A DNA stretch of 64,000 nucleotides. Source: JBFWVR01 sp050246635. Lineage in GTDB: Bacteria; Acidobacteriota; Vicinamibacteria; Vicinamibacterales; UBA2999. Of the stretch, positions 8,757-17,398 are shown in pieces. A program made the position numbers and the translations under genes. Under the pieces are notes generated by a model. It made no database searches, was not told where the DNA came from, and was given only the letters and a program-made list of their open reading frames with translations. Numbering within the stretch: position 1 is the first letter of the stretch; each line of letters begins with the position of its first letter. Location: NCBI GenBank assembly GCA_050246635.1, contig JBFWVR010000015.1, forward strand, positions 73,541 to 137,540, in the 5' to 3' direction.

Positions 8757-10762
8757 GGTCGTTCCATTATAAGCGCGAGGAACGCGGCCTCCTCGAGCGT
8801 TTCGACTCCGAGGGCCTTCGCCTTGTCCAGCTTGCTGCCCGGTTCCTCCCCCACGACCAGGTAGGACGTCTTCTTGCTCACCGAGCCGGTCACCTTGCCG
8901 CCGAGCGCCGTGATGCGCGCCGCGGCCTCGTCGCGCGAGAGGCCCGCGAGCGTCCCCGTCAGCACGAACGTCTTGCCGGCCAGCGGCTGTGGCCCCTCCG
9001 GGGCGCGCGCCGCCTCGCCTTCCATCGTCACGCCCGCCGCCGCCAGCCGGTCGAGCAGGGTGATGTTGTGCGGCTCGTCGAGCCACGAGCGGACCGACTT
9101 CGCGATCACGGGGCCGATCTCGTGCACCTGCTCGATTGCCTCGAGCGGCGCCGCACGCAGGGCTCCGACCGAGCCGAAGTGCGCCGCGATGACCTGCGCG
9201 CCACGCTCGCCGACGTGCCGGATGCCGAGGCCGTTGAGCAGCCGCCACACGGCGTTGCCCTTCGACCGCTCGACCTGCGCGACCAGCTTCTCGCTCGACT
9301 TCCTGCCCATGCGCTCGAGTGCCTCGAGCGCCGGCGCGTCCAGCGCATAGAGATCGGCGACGTCGCGCACCAGTCCCTTCTCGACGAGCTGATCGATCAG
9401 CGACTCGCCGAGGCCCTCGATGTCCATGGCGGCCCGCGAGGCGAAGTGCTCCAGGCTGCGCTTGAGCCGGGCCGGGCAGGAGCTGTTCTCGCAGCGCCAG
9501 ACCACCTCGTCCTCGGGCTTCACGAGGGCGCTGCCACACACCGGGCAGTCGGCGGGCATCTGCCACGGGGTCGAGCCGGACGGGCGTTTCGTGAGCACCG
9601 GACCGACGACCCGCGGAATGACGTCACCGGCCTTCTCGACAATGACCGTGTCGCCCTCGCGGATGTCCTTGCGGGCCAGGTCCTCGGGGTTGTGGAGCGT
9701 GGCCATCGAGATGGTCGAGCCCGCGACGAGCACGGGGTCGAGCACCGCGTAGGGCGTGGCCGCGCCGGTGCGCCCGATGTTCACCGCAATCTGCTTCAGC
9801 AGGGTCGTGGCCTGCTGGGCCGGGAACTTGAACGCGGTCGCCCAGCGCGGGAACTTCGACGTCGTCCCGAGGGTGCCCCGCAGGGCCAGGCGATCGACCT
9901 TGATGACGACCCCGTCGGTCTCGAACGGCAACTGGTGGCGCCGATCTCGCCAGGCGTCGACGAACGCCCAGACCGCGTCGATGCCGTCCAGCCGCTGCCA
10001 GTCCGGCTCGACGGGCAGTCCCCACGCCGCGAGCCGCTCCAGGGTGGCGGCGTGCGTGTCGGGCAGCGCGACGCCATCGGCCGGGACGAGCTGGTACATC
10101 CAGGCGGCGAGTCCCCGCTTCGCCACCAGCGCCGGATCGAGGTTCCGCATTGCGCCGGCGGCCGCGTTGCGTGGGTTGGCAAAGAGGGGCTCGCCGGCCT
10201 CCTCCTTCTCCCGATTCACCCGCTCGAAGGCGGACTTCGGCAGGTACACCTCGCCGCGGATCTCCATGCGCCCCGCCGGCGCGTCGCGCAGCGCGAGCGG
10301 CACGGCGCGGATGGTCCGCACGTTCGAGGTGACGTCCTCGCCCTCCACGCCGTTGCCACGGGTCGCGCCGCGGACCAGCCGGCCGTCCTCGTAGGTGAGG
10401 GCGATGCCAAGCCCGTCGATCTTCAGCTCGGCGACGTAGGTGACCGGGCCGGCGGTGTCGAGGCCCTTCCGCACGCGCTCGTCGAACTGCCGGAGCTCGT
10501 CCTCGGTATAGGCGTTGTCGAGGCTCAGCATCGGCTGGGCGTGGGCCACCGTCCGGAAGCCCTCGGCCACGCGGCCGCCCACCCGCTGGGTCGGGGAATC
10601 CGCCGACCGCAGGTCGGGATGCGCCTCCTCGAGGGCGGCGAGCTCGTGCATGAGCGCGTCGAACTCGGCGTCGGCGATCTCCGGCGCGTTCCTGACGTAG
10701 TAGAGCTCCTCGTGCCGGCGGATCTCGCGGCGGAGCTGGTCGACCTTCTGGGCGGGAGTCAC
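8753..10762 (-). CDS. ligA: NAD-dependent DNA ligase
   Basis: The 669-residue protein matches LigA length and order: Ia domain, adenylation domain with the AMP-accepting lysine K114 in ELKIDG, OB fold, a four-cysteine zinc finger (CPVC and CENSSC), helix-hairpin-helix repeats and a C-terminal BRCT domain. It seals nicks during replication and repair using NAD. I place the start at the GTG at 10762, which has GGAG eight bases upstream. A longer reading from ATG 10804 would encode a tail translated from the intergenic CACGGAGACACGG repeat and is unlikely. The stop overlaps htrA. Confidence 0.95.
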   Translation of the reverse strand: MTPAQKVDQLRREIRRHEELYYVRNAPEIADAEFDALMHELAALEEAHPDLRSADSPTQRVGGRVAEGFRTVAHAQPMLSLDNAYTEDELRQFDERVRKGLDTAGPVTYVAELKIDGLGIALTYEDGRLVRGATRGNGVEGEDVTSNVRTIRAVPLALRDAPAGRMEIRGEVYLPKSAFERVNREKEEAGEPLFANPRNAAAGAMRNLDPALVAKRGLAAWMYQLVPADGVALPDTHAATLERLAAWGLPVEPDWQRLDGIDAVWAFVDAWRDRRHQLPFETDGVVIKVDRLALRGTLGTTSKFPRWATAFKFPAQQATTLLKQIAVNIGRTGAATPYAVLDPVLVAGSTISMATLHNPEDLARKDIREGDTVIVEKAGDVIPRVVGPVLTKRPSGSTPWQMPADCPVCGSALVKPEDEVVWRCENSSCPARLKRSLEHFASRAAMDIEGLGESLIDQLVEKGLVRDVADLYALDAPALEALERMGRKSSEKLVAQVERSKGNAVWRLLNGLGIRHVGERGAQVIAAHFGSVGALRAAPLEAIEQVHEIGPVIAKSVRSWLDEPHNITLLDRLAAAGVTMEGEAARAPEGPQPLAGKTFVLTGTLAGLSRDEAAARITALGGKVTGSVSKKTSYLVVGEEPGSKLDKAKALGVETLEEAAFLALIMERP
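8766..8771 (-). promoter_or_regulatory. Candidate -10 element (TATAAT) for htrA inside ligA
   Basis: On the minus strand TATAAT is followed by nine bases and then the htrA ATG at 8756. That spacing places transcription start at or next to the start codon. It encodes L-I-M of the LigA tail, so chance is possible, but the hexamer is rare in GC-rich coding DNA. No clear -35 box. Confidence 0.45.
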
Positions 10763-10782
10763 GGGCGTGGCTCCGGAAAGGC

Positions 10783-11016
10783 GGACACGGAGACACGGAG
10801 GCACGGAGGCACGGAGCCTGCGGCTCCGATCTCAGATTGAAGATTGAAGATTGAAGATCGCACGAAGGGGCTACCGCCCGCGTCAGGTGATGGGTGCCGC
10901 ACGTTACCCGCCCGCCTCAGTGACCCCAGCCAATCGTCAATCGTCAATAGTCTTCGATCTTAGATCTTCAACCTGAGATCGGAGCCGAGAGGCTCCGTGC
11001 CTCCGTGTCTCCGTGG
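10783..11016. repeat. Modular intergenic repeat (CACGGAGACACGGAGG family), copy 1
   Basis: The left arm has ACACGGAGACACGGAGG units, then CTGCGGCTCCG, then TCAGATTGAAGATTGAAG repeats. A unique centre follows, then the same modules inverted (GATCTTCAAC, GGAGCC, GCCTCCGTGTCTCCGTGG). The whole is a long imperfect inverted repeat, clearly poorer in GC than its neighbours. Copies occur at 12973, 48741 and 61151. Confidence 0.75.
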
Positions 11017-11066
11017 AGGCACTCGCCTTGTGGAGAACCGCGCAACGGGGTCTGCGTCGCGGACGC

Positions 11067-12086
11067 TCAGCGGTCGCGCTGCAGGACGTAGTCGGCCAGG
11101 CCGGCGAGCGCGTCGCGTTCGGGGCTCGGGCCGAAGAGGCGGAGCTGGCGTTTGGCCGCCTCGCCGAACTGGACCGCCCGGTCGTAGGCGTAGTCGATCG
11201 ATCGGTGCTCGGCCATCAGCGCCTGGAGGCGGGCCCACTGCTCCGCCGTCACGTCGCGGTTGGCGACGACCTGGCGCACGAGCGCGTTGGGCTCGTCGCC
11301 ACCATTCGCGAGCAAGTGGATGATCGGGAGGGTCATCTTGCCTTCCCGGAGATCCCCGCCGATGGGCTTGCCGAGCGCCTCGGCCTCGCCCGTGAAGTCG
11401 AGCAGGTCGTCCACGAGCTGGAACAGCACGCCGAGGTTGAAGCCGTACTCGCGGAGCGCGGTTTCCCTCTCCTGGCCGACCTCGCCGAGCATGCCGCCGA
11501 TCTGCGCGCAGCCACTGAACAGGTACGCCGTCTTGCGCCGGATGATCTCGAAGTGCTCGTCCTCGGTGATGTCCACCACGCCGTTCTTCGTCAGCTGGTA
11601 GATCTCGCCCTCGATCATCCGGAGGGTGACGTCGCAGAGGAGCCGGACCACCTCGAGCGTGTCCTGCGTCAGCGCCATCGCCATCGACTTGATGTAGAGG
11701 AAGTCGCCCGCGAGCACGGTGACGTCGTTCCCCCAGCGGGAGTGCACCGCCTTCCGGCCGCGGCGCGTCTCGGCATCGTCGATGATGTCGTCGTGGACGA
11801 GGGTGGCGGTGTGGATGAACTCCACGACCGCGGCGTTGAGGATGGCGCGCTGGCCCGTGTACCCACAGAGGCGCGCGGCCATCAGCAGGACGGCCGGGCG
11901 AACCCGCTTGCCGCCGCTCTGCTGGATGTAGGAGCCAATCTCGGGGATGATGGCGACCTGCGACTCGACCTGGCGGGCGAACTCGCGCTCGACCGCCTCG
12001 AGATCGGCGCGGATCGGCTCGAACATCTGGACCAGGTCCACACGGGTCTTCTGCGCGGCGTTCGTCAAGCTCGTCAATCTCACCAT
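11067..12086 (-). CDS. Polyprenyl diphosphate synthase (octaprenyl/heptaprenyl type)
   Basis: The 339-residue all-alpha trans-prenyltransferase has both aspartate-rich motifs: DDIID (first, followed by the AETRRG segment) and DDLLD (second, in FQLVDDLLDF), plus GGKRVRP near the N-terminus. It should add isopentenyl units to an allylic diphosphate to make the long side chain of a quinone. Chain length cannot be read off with certainty; small residues before the first motif suggest a long product. ATG 12086 is the first start, though a second ATG twenty codons on (MFEPIRADL) aligns better with family N-termini. Confidence 0.9.
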   Translation of the reverse strand: MVRLTSLTNAAQKTRVDLVQMFEPIRADLEAVEREFARQVESQVAIIPEIGSYIQQSGGKRVRPAVLLMAARLCGYTGQRAILNAAVVEFIHTATLVHDDIIDDAETRRGRKAVHSRWGNDVTVLAGDFLYIKSMAMALTQDTLEVVRLLCDVTLRMIEGEIYQLTKNGVVDITEDEHFEIIRRKTAYLFSGCAQIGGMLGEVGQERETALREYGFNLGVLFQLVDDLLDFTGEAEALGKPIGGDLREGKMTLPIIHLLANGGDEPNALVRQVVANRDVTAEQWARLQALMAEHRSIDYAYDRAVQFGEAAKRQLRLFGPSPERDALAGLADYVLQRDR

Positions 12087-12152
12087 AGACCGGCGCGACT
12101 GTCAACGCGCCCGATCGCTGTTAACCGTTGCAGGGCTGAGCTTTGCGGCGCT

Positions 12153-12932
12153 TCAGCGGCCGACGAACCGGTCGTAGTTTCGCACAAGATCGGCCGCGAG
12201 CGCCGCCGGAGTCGTTCCCCGCAGCTCAGCCACGGTGTCGAGCACCCGCGCGACGTGCGCAGGCTCGTTGCGCCTGCCCCGGACCGGCACCGGCGCCAGG
12301 TACGGACTGTCCGTCTCGATCAGCAGGCGATCGTCCGGAACCTCGGCGACGGCCTCGCGGAGCGCGCCGGCCTTCGGGAACGTCACGATGCCTGGCACCG
12401 AGACGTAGAACCCCGTCGCCACGGCCCGCCGCGCCTCCTCCGGTCCACCGCTGAAGCAGTGGAACACCCCGGTCAGTGTGCCCCCCGCGTCCTCGGCCAG
12501 GATCCCGAGGGCGTCGGCCTCGGCGTCCCGGACGTGCAGCACGACCGGCAGCCGCCGTTCCCGGGCCAGCCCGAGCTGCGCCCGGAAGACCGCCTGCTGC
12601 ACAGCCCGCGGCGAGAAGTCGTAATGGTAATCCAGCCCGATCTCGCCGATGGCGCGTATCCCCGGCCGGGCGTCGAGCCGTGCCGAGACCACCGCCGCCG
12701 CGCGGCCGGGATCGTCCGCGAACAGGTGCGCCTGGTGTGGATGCACTCCCGTCGCGAAGTCCACGCCTGGCCAGGCCGCCTCCACCGCCCCCGCCCGCGC
12801 CGCTTCCCCATCGTCCTCGGCGGCGAGGATGACGAGGCACCGCTGCACGCCCGCCTCCCGGGCGCGCCCGACGACGGCGTCGAGGTCGGCGGTGAACTCC
12901 TCACCGGCAATGTGGCAATGGCTGTCGATCAT
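12153..12932 (-). CDS. TatD-family metal-dependent DNase
   Basis: The 259-residue protein has the full set of TatD metal-site motifs: DSHCH at residues 3-7, GVHPH, GEIGLDYHYD, the HVRDA histidine, FHCFSG and ETDSPYL. Family members are 3'-5' exonucleases or phosphoesterases tied to DNA quality control. The often-seen metG-tatD neighbourhood is kept: metG ends 278 bases upstream on the same strand, with a repeat between. It probably shares a transcript with the downstream polyprenyl synthase (66-base gap). Confidence 0.92.
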   Translation of the reverse strand: MIDSHCHIAGEEFTADLDAVVGRAREAGVQRCLVILAAEDDGEAARAGAVEAAWPGVDFATGVHPHQAHLFADDPGRAAAVVSARLDARPGIRAIGEIGLDYHYDFSPRAVQQAVFRAQLGLARERRLPVVLHVRDAEADALGILAEDAGGTLTGVFHCFSGGPEEARRAVATGFYVSVPGIVTFPKAGALREAVAEVPDDRLLIETDSPYLAPVPVRGRRNEPAHVARVLDTVAELRGTTPAALAADLVRNYDRFVGR

Positions 12933-12972
12933 CGTCTCTGGGTCGGAATGCGATCACCGGTCGAAATGCAGT

Positions 12973-13180
12973 CACGGAGACGCGGAGGCGCGGAGGCGCG
13001 GAGGCTGCGCCTCCGATTTCAGATCGCAGATTGATGATTGAAGATTGAAGATTGTCTGGCCCAGCATTCACGGTCGAGCGCCCGTGTTGGTTCTCGATGG
13101 CCGTCAATCTTCAATCTGAAATCTTCAATCTGAGCTCGGAGCCCCGGGCTCCGTGGCTCCGTGCCTCCGTGTCTCAGTGG
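12973..13180. repeat. Modular intergenic repeat, copy 2
   Basis: The order matches copy 1: ACGGAGACGCGGAGG, a short hairpin GGAGGCTGCGCCTCC, (GATTGAAGATTGAAG), a unique centre, then inverted CAATCTTCAATCTG modules and CTCCGTGCCTCCGTGTCTC. It fills the metG-tatD gap. Confidence 0.75.
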
Positions 13181-13210
13181 GTGCATTGAGTTCTCGTGCG
13201 CAGGCTCCCC

Positions 13211-15217
13211 TTACCGGACGCGGGTGCCTGGCGTCGCGGGCTCCGGGTTGAGCAGGATCGCGCCGCCGCCCTCAGGGCTGGCCGCGAGCACCATGCCGTT
13301 CGACTCGATGCCCATCAGCTTCGCGGGCTTCAGGTTCGCGACAATGACAATCGCCTTGCCGACCAGCGCCTCGGGCTCGTAGCTCTCGGCGATGCCGGCC
13401 ACGATGGTCCGCTGCTCGGTGCCGGCGTCGACCAGCAGCTTCACGAGCTTCTTCGACTTCGGAACGCGCTCGGCCTCGAGGATCTTCGCGACGCGCAGCT
13501 GCACCTTCATGAAGTCGTCGATGGAGATCGGCTCGACCGGCGCGGCGGGAGCCGCCGCCGCGGGCGCGGCCGGCGCCACCGGTGGCTCGGCTGCGGGGAT
13601 GACGGGGGCCGCCGGCGCGCCGCCCTCCGGGGCCGGGGGCTGCGGGACGGTCTGTGCGGGTTTCGGGGTCTCTTCCACGTTCGCTCCGTTCACGGTCACA
13701 GGGGCTTCGAGGCGGGGCCAGAGGGCACCCGCGTTGAGGATGCGGCGCTCGTTGTCGCGGCGCCAGGTCGTGTCGCTGTCGAGCCGCAACGTTCCGGCGG
13801 GTCGTGTCTCGCCGACACGCCGCAGGATCTCCGCGGCAGACGAAGGCATGATCGGCAGCAGCAGGGTGGCGGCGATCCGCAACGCCTCCGAGGCGTCGTA
13901 GAGCACGCCCGTGAGGCGGTCGGCCGCCTCGACGTCGCGGGCCAGCGCCCACGGCTGCGTGTCGGCGATGAACAGGTTCGTCGCGTCGATCAGGTCGTAG
14001 GCGGCCGCGGCGCCGTCGTGCAGCGCCAGGCGATCCATCGCGGCCCGGTACGCCGTCGTGGCCGATGCCGCGACCCCCGCCAGGGGACCGGCCGCAACCG
14101 AGGGTGGCGGCAGCAGCCCCTGGCGGTAGCGTTCGGTCATGGCGGCGACGCGGTTCACCAGGTTCCCGAGGTTGTTCGCGAGGTCGGCGTTGTACTTCTC
14201 CTCGAACCGCTCCCAGGAGAAGTCCCCGTCGCCGCCGTAAGGCACTTCCTTGACCAGGTACAGCCGGAGCGGATCAGGGCCGAACCGATCCGACGCGTCG
14301 AGCGGATCGACGATGTTGCCGAGCGACTTGCTCATCCGCTCGCCCTTGAAGAACACCCAGCCGTGGCCGAAGATCTGCTTCGGCAGCGGCAGCCCCGCGC
14401 TCATCAGCATCGCGGGCCAGATCACGCAGTGGAACCGCGTGATGTCCTTGCCGATCACGTGCAGGTCGGCAGGCCACCACTGCTCCACCATCGCCGCGTC
14501 CCAGCCGTACCCGACGGCGGCCGCGTAGTTGATGAGCGCGTCGAACCAGACGTAGACGACGCTGGCCGGGTCGAACGGCAGCGGGATGCCCCAGGCCTGC
14601 CCCGCCCGGCTGACCGAGATGTCCTCGAGGCCCGCCTCGACCAGCCGGAGGATCTCGTTCCGGCGGACCTCCGGCTCGATGAACGACGGGTGCTCCGCGT
14701 AGTGCCGCAGCAGCGGCTCCTGGTACTTCGACAACCGGAAGAACCAGTTCTTCTCGCGGATCCACTCGGGCTTCGTCCGGTGGATCGGGCACAGCCCGTC
14801 CTCGAGGTCCTTCTCCTGCTTGAAGGCCTCGCAGCCGACGCAGTACCAGCCCTCGTAAACGCCCTCGTAGATGTCGCCCGCGTCGCGGCAGGCCTGTGCC
14901 ATCGCCTGCACCGCGGGGAAGTGGCGCCTCCGATCCGTCGTGCGGATGAAGTCGTCGAACGAGATGTCGAGCCGCCGCCAGACGTCGCGGAAAACCGTCT
15001 CCATCTCGTCGCAGTAGGCCAGCGGATCCTTGCCCTGCTCCTGCGCCCGGCGGTAGACGTTCTGGGAATGCTCGTCGTTGCCCATCAGGAACCGCGTGTC
15101 GAAGCCGGCGAGGCGCTTGTAGCGCGCGATCACGTCGGCCGTGACCTTCTCGTACGCGGTCCCGAGATGGGGCTTGTTGTTGACGTAGTCGATCGCGGTC
15201 GTCAGGAAGAAACGCAT
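13211..15217 (-). CDS. metG: Methionyl-tRNA synthetase with C-terminal tRNA-binding domain
   Basis: The 668-residue class I synthetase has the HIGH-like HLGT at 17-20 and a KMSKS-type loop (RMSKS in KGERMSKSLGN). A single zinc knuckle CVGC then CPIH (three cysteines and a histidine) places it near the Thermus-type enzyme. After the anticodon-binding domain comes an alanine/proline linker, then a Trbp111-like EMAP/OB domain (about residue 565 to the end) that boosts tRNA binding. It charges initiator and elongator tRNA-Met. It starts 17 bases after larC ends, so the two probably share an mRNA. Confidence 0.95.
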   Translation of the reverse strand: MRFFLTTAIDYVNNKPHLGTAYEKVTADVIARYKRLAGFDTRFLMGNDEHSQNVYRRAQEQGKDPLAYCDEMETVFRDVWRRLDISFDDFIRTTDRRRHFPAVQAMAQACRDAGDIYEGVYEGWYCVGCEAFKQEKDLEDGLCPIHRTKPEWIREKNWFFRLSKYQEPLLRHYAEHPSFIEPEVRRNEILRLVEAGLEDISVSRAGQAWGIPLPFDPASVVYVWFDALINYAAAVGYGWDAAMVEQWWPADLHVIGKDITRFHCVIWPAMLMSAGLPLPKQIFGHGWVFFKGERMSKSLGNIVDPLDASDRFGPDPLRLYLVKEVPYGGDGDFSWERFEEKYNADLANNLGNLVNRVAAMTERYRQGLLPPPSVAAGPLAGVAASATTAYRAAMDRLALHDGAAAAYDLIDATNLFIADTQPWALARDVEAADRLTGVLYDASEALRIAATLLLPIMPSSAAEILRRVGETRPAGTLRLDSDTTWRRDNERRILNAGALWPRLEAPVTVNGANVEETPKPAQTVPQPPAPEGGAPAAPVIPAAEPPVAPAAPAAAAPAAPVEPISIDDFMKVQLRVAKILEAERVPKSKKLVKLLVDAGTEQRTIVAGIAESYEPEALVGKAIVIVANLKPAKLMGIESNGMVLAASPEGGGAILLNPEPATPGTRVR

Positions 15218-15234
15218 GGGATGCCGTCGAAGCC

Positions 15235-16548
15235 TCAGGGACGATCCAGCCACGCCTTCTGCGCGTGGGCCTGGGCGATCTTGATGGGAAGGTCGTGGGC
15301 GGCCGCCGCGCGCGCGACGTCCTCGTACTCGGGCTGGGCGTTCAGCACCCGCCCGTTCCGCCGCGCCACCTTGAAGCGGATGGCGCCGATGGGCGTCTCC
15401 ACCGGCACCAGCTCCCGGTCGAGGCACTCCCGATCCATCTCCTGCCGCCGGACGCCGATGGTCGTCGTCTCGCGGAAGACGAGGTCGGCCAGCCGCTCGC
15501 GGTCCTCGGGCCGGGCCACGACGGTGACGAGGGTCCCGGGGCGGTTCTTCTTCATCTGCACCGGCTGGTAGAACACCTCCAGCGCGCCCTCGGCGTAAAG
15601 CCGATCCATGAGCGTGCCGAAGATCTGCGGGTTCATGTCGTCGATCTCGCACTCGAGCACCGACACCCGCATCACGGGCCCGGCCCCGGACGCCTCACCG
15701 ACGAGCACCCGCAGCACGTTCGGCGTACCCGGCAGGTCCCGATCGCCCGCGCCGTACCCGGTCGCCGTGATGCGCATCGCCGGCACCGGTCCCCACGCGG
15801 ACGCGTAGTCGGTCAGCAGCAGCGCGCCGGTCGGCGTGAGCAGTTCCGCCTGGATGCCACTCGAATAGACCGGCGCGTCGCCCAGCAGGCGCACCGTGGC
15901 GGGCGCGGGCACCGGGAACACGCCGTGGGCCGACCGCACCATGCCGCCGCCGACGTTCAGCGGCGACACCACGACGCGGTCGGCGCCGAACCACTCCATC
16001 GCGAACACCGCGCCGACGATGTCGATGATGGAGTCGAGCGCACCGACCTCGTGGAGGTGGATGCGATCGACCGGGATGCCGTGAATGGCCGACTCCGCCG
16101 TGGCGAGCCGGTCGAACAGCGCCGAGGCCCGCGCCTTGCCGGCCTCGGACAAGGCCGACCGCGCGATGGCGGCCTTGATCTCCGCAATCGAGTGGTGCCC
16201 GTGCGCGTGCCCCCCATCCGCATCGTGGTGGTGCGCATGCGGCGGGTGGTCGTGCGGGTGATCGTGATGATGCCGGGGAGGGTGGCCGTCATGCCCGTGG
16301 GTGTGGTCATGCCCAGCCGCCTGGCCCACCGGCGGCGCCGCCGCGACAACCGCCTGCTCCCGGACGCGAAACTTCGTCGCGCTGATCCCGGTCTTGATCA
16401 CCCGGTCGGCCGCAATCTCCCAGCCCTCCACGGCAAGGCTGCCGAGCGCCGCCCTTAGGGCGTCCACCGGCAGCCCGGCGTCGAGGAGCGCGCCGAGGAT
16501 CATGTCGCCGGAGGCACCGGCGAAGCAGTCGAAGTAGAGGACCTTCAC
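15235..16548 (-). CDS. larC: LarC-like nickel-pincer cofactor nickel chelatase
   Basis: The 437-residue protein carries the LarC signature FDCFAGASGDM at residues 6-16 and the conserved HLHEVGALDSIIDIVG segment. A histidine-rich stretch (about residues 78-120, many HDH and HHH runs) probably binds nickel. LarC inserts nickel into the pyridinium bis-thiocarboxylate mononucleotide cofactor used by LarA-type racemases. The GTG start at 16548 overlaps the radC stop (GTGA). LarB, LarE and LarA are not in this window, so the rest of the pathway, if present, is elsewhere. Confidence 0.88.
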   Translation of the reverse strand: MKVLYFDCFAGASGDMILGALLDAGLPVDALRAALGSLAVEGWEIAADRVIKTGISATKFRVREQAVVAAAPPVGQAAGHDHTHGHDGHPPRHHHDHPHDHPPHAHHHDADGGHAHGHHSIAEIKAAIARSALSEAGKARASALFDRLATAESAIHGIPVDRIHLHEVGALDSIIDIVGAVFAMEWFGADRVVVSPLNVGGGMVRSAHGVFPVPAPATVRLLGDAPVYSSGIQAELLTPTGALLLTDYASAWGPVPAMRITATGYGAGDRDLPGTPNVLRVLVGEASGAGPVMRVSVLECEIDDMNPQIFGTLMDRLYAEGALEVFYQPVQMKKNRPGTLVTVVARPEDRERLADLVFRETTTIGVRRQEMDRECLDRELVPVETPIGAIRFKVARRNGRVLNAQPEYEDVARAAAAHDLPIKIAQAHAQKAWLDRP

Positions 16549-17213
16549 AGCCGCATCGCGTCCTTGAAACTGAACCACCGGCCGTCGCCCAGGATGATGT
16601 GGTCGACGACCTCGATGCCCATCACGTCCCCGGCCCGGCGGAGGCGTGCCGTCAGGCCGACGTCCTCCGCACTCGGTCGCGGGTCCCCCGACGGGTGGTT
16701 GTGGAACACCACGATCGCCGAGGCCGACGCCAGCGCCGCCTCGCGGAAGATCTCCCGCGGATCCGCGATGCTTGCGTCGAGTGATCCGACCGACAGGATT
16801 GCCGTCCGGATCAACCGGTATTTCGTGTCGAGCAACACCAGGCCGAACCGCTCGACCCGGTGCCCGCCGTACAGGGCCAGCAGGTGGCCCGCCACGGCGG
16901 CCGGCGTCGACAGGACCGGCCGCTCGGCCCCCGTGCCCGCGACGACCCGCCGTCCCAGCTCGATGGCGGCGAGCAGCCGCGCCGCCCGCGACGCGCCCAC
17001 ACCGGGAACCCGGCACAGCTCGTCCATGCCGATCCGCGCCAGCCCCCGCACCCCGCCGGCACGCGCCAGCAGGTCCTCGGCCACGCCGAGGGCATCACGT
17101 TCCCGCAGGCCGCTGCCCACGAGCAACGCGACGAGCTCGTTCTCGCCCAGGGCCGCCGCCCCGGCTCGCGCCAGCTTCTCGCGCGGCCGATCCTGTGGCA
17201 GCAGCCGCCTCAC
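16545..17213 (-). CDS. radC: RadC-family JAB/MPN-domain protein
   Basis: The 222-residue protein has an N-terminal helix-hairpin-helix region (VPGVGASRAARLL) and a C-terminal MPN domain with the JAMM metal site: HNHPSGDPRPSAED. The name comes from an E. coli locus once linked to DNA repair; the biochemical role remains unclear. The GTG start at 17213 overlaps a 42-codon ORF by GTGA. It leads the radC-larC-metG run. Confidence 0.9.
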   Translation of the reverse strand: MRRLLPQDRPREKLARAGAAALGENELVALLVGSGLRERDALGVAEDLLARAGGVRGLARIGMDELCRVPGVGASRAARLLAAIELGRRVVAGTGAERPVLSTPAAVAGHLLALYGGHRVERFGLVLLDTKYRLIRTAILSVGSLDASIADPREIFREAALASASAIVVFHNHPSGDPRPSAEDVGLTARLRRAGDVMGIEVVDHIILGDGRWFSFKDAMRL

Positions 17214-17338
17214 GCCCCGCCTCCCGGCCCGTCGTTCCCCCGGCAGACCGGCACGCCGCTCCCGGCCGAAGGGCCGGCACCGGTGCGCACGACCAGGGGC
17301 GCGGCGTCACGAATCCACCGACTGACGCGATCCGTCAT
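17210..17338 (-). CDS. Putative 42-residue leader ORF coupled to radC
   Basis: An ATG at 17338 has a plausible ribosome site (GAGGT, four bases upstream). The frame runs 42 codons to a TGA that overlaps the radC GTG start as GTGA, the same junction used by many real gene pairs in this window. The predicted peptide (MTDRVSRWIRDAAPLVVRTG at its start, glycine-rich at its end) resembles nothing I know. It could be a small protein, a translational coupler or chance. Confidence 0.35.
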   Translation of the reverse strand: MTDRVSRWIRDAAPLVVRTGAGPSAGSGVPVCRGNDGPGGGA

Positions 17339-17383
17339 CGTACCTCAAGTGCCGCCCGCCACGGCGGGCCACGCCACGCGCGG

Positions 17384-17389
17384 TATACT
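17384..17389 (+). promoter_or_regulatory. -10 element (TATACT) nine bases before the 17399 ATG
   Basis: TATACT stands out in GC-rich DNA and sits nine bases from the ATG. The lipoprotein mRNA is therefore probably leaderless or nearly so. No Shine-Dalgarno sequence lies between them. Confidence 0.5.
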
Positions 17390-17398
17390 CGACAGCCG

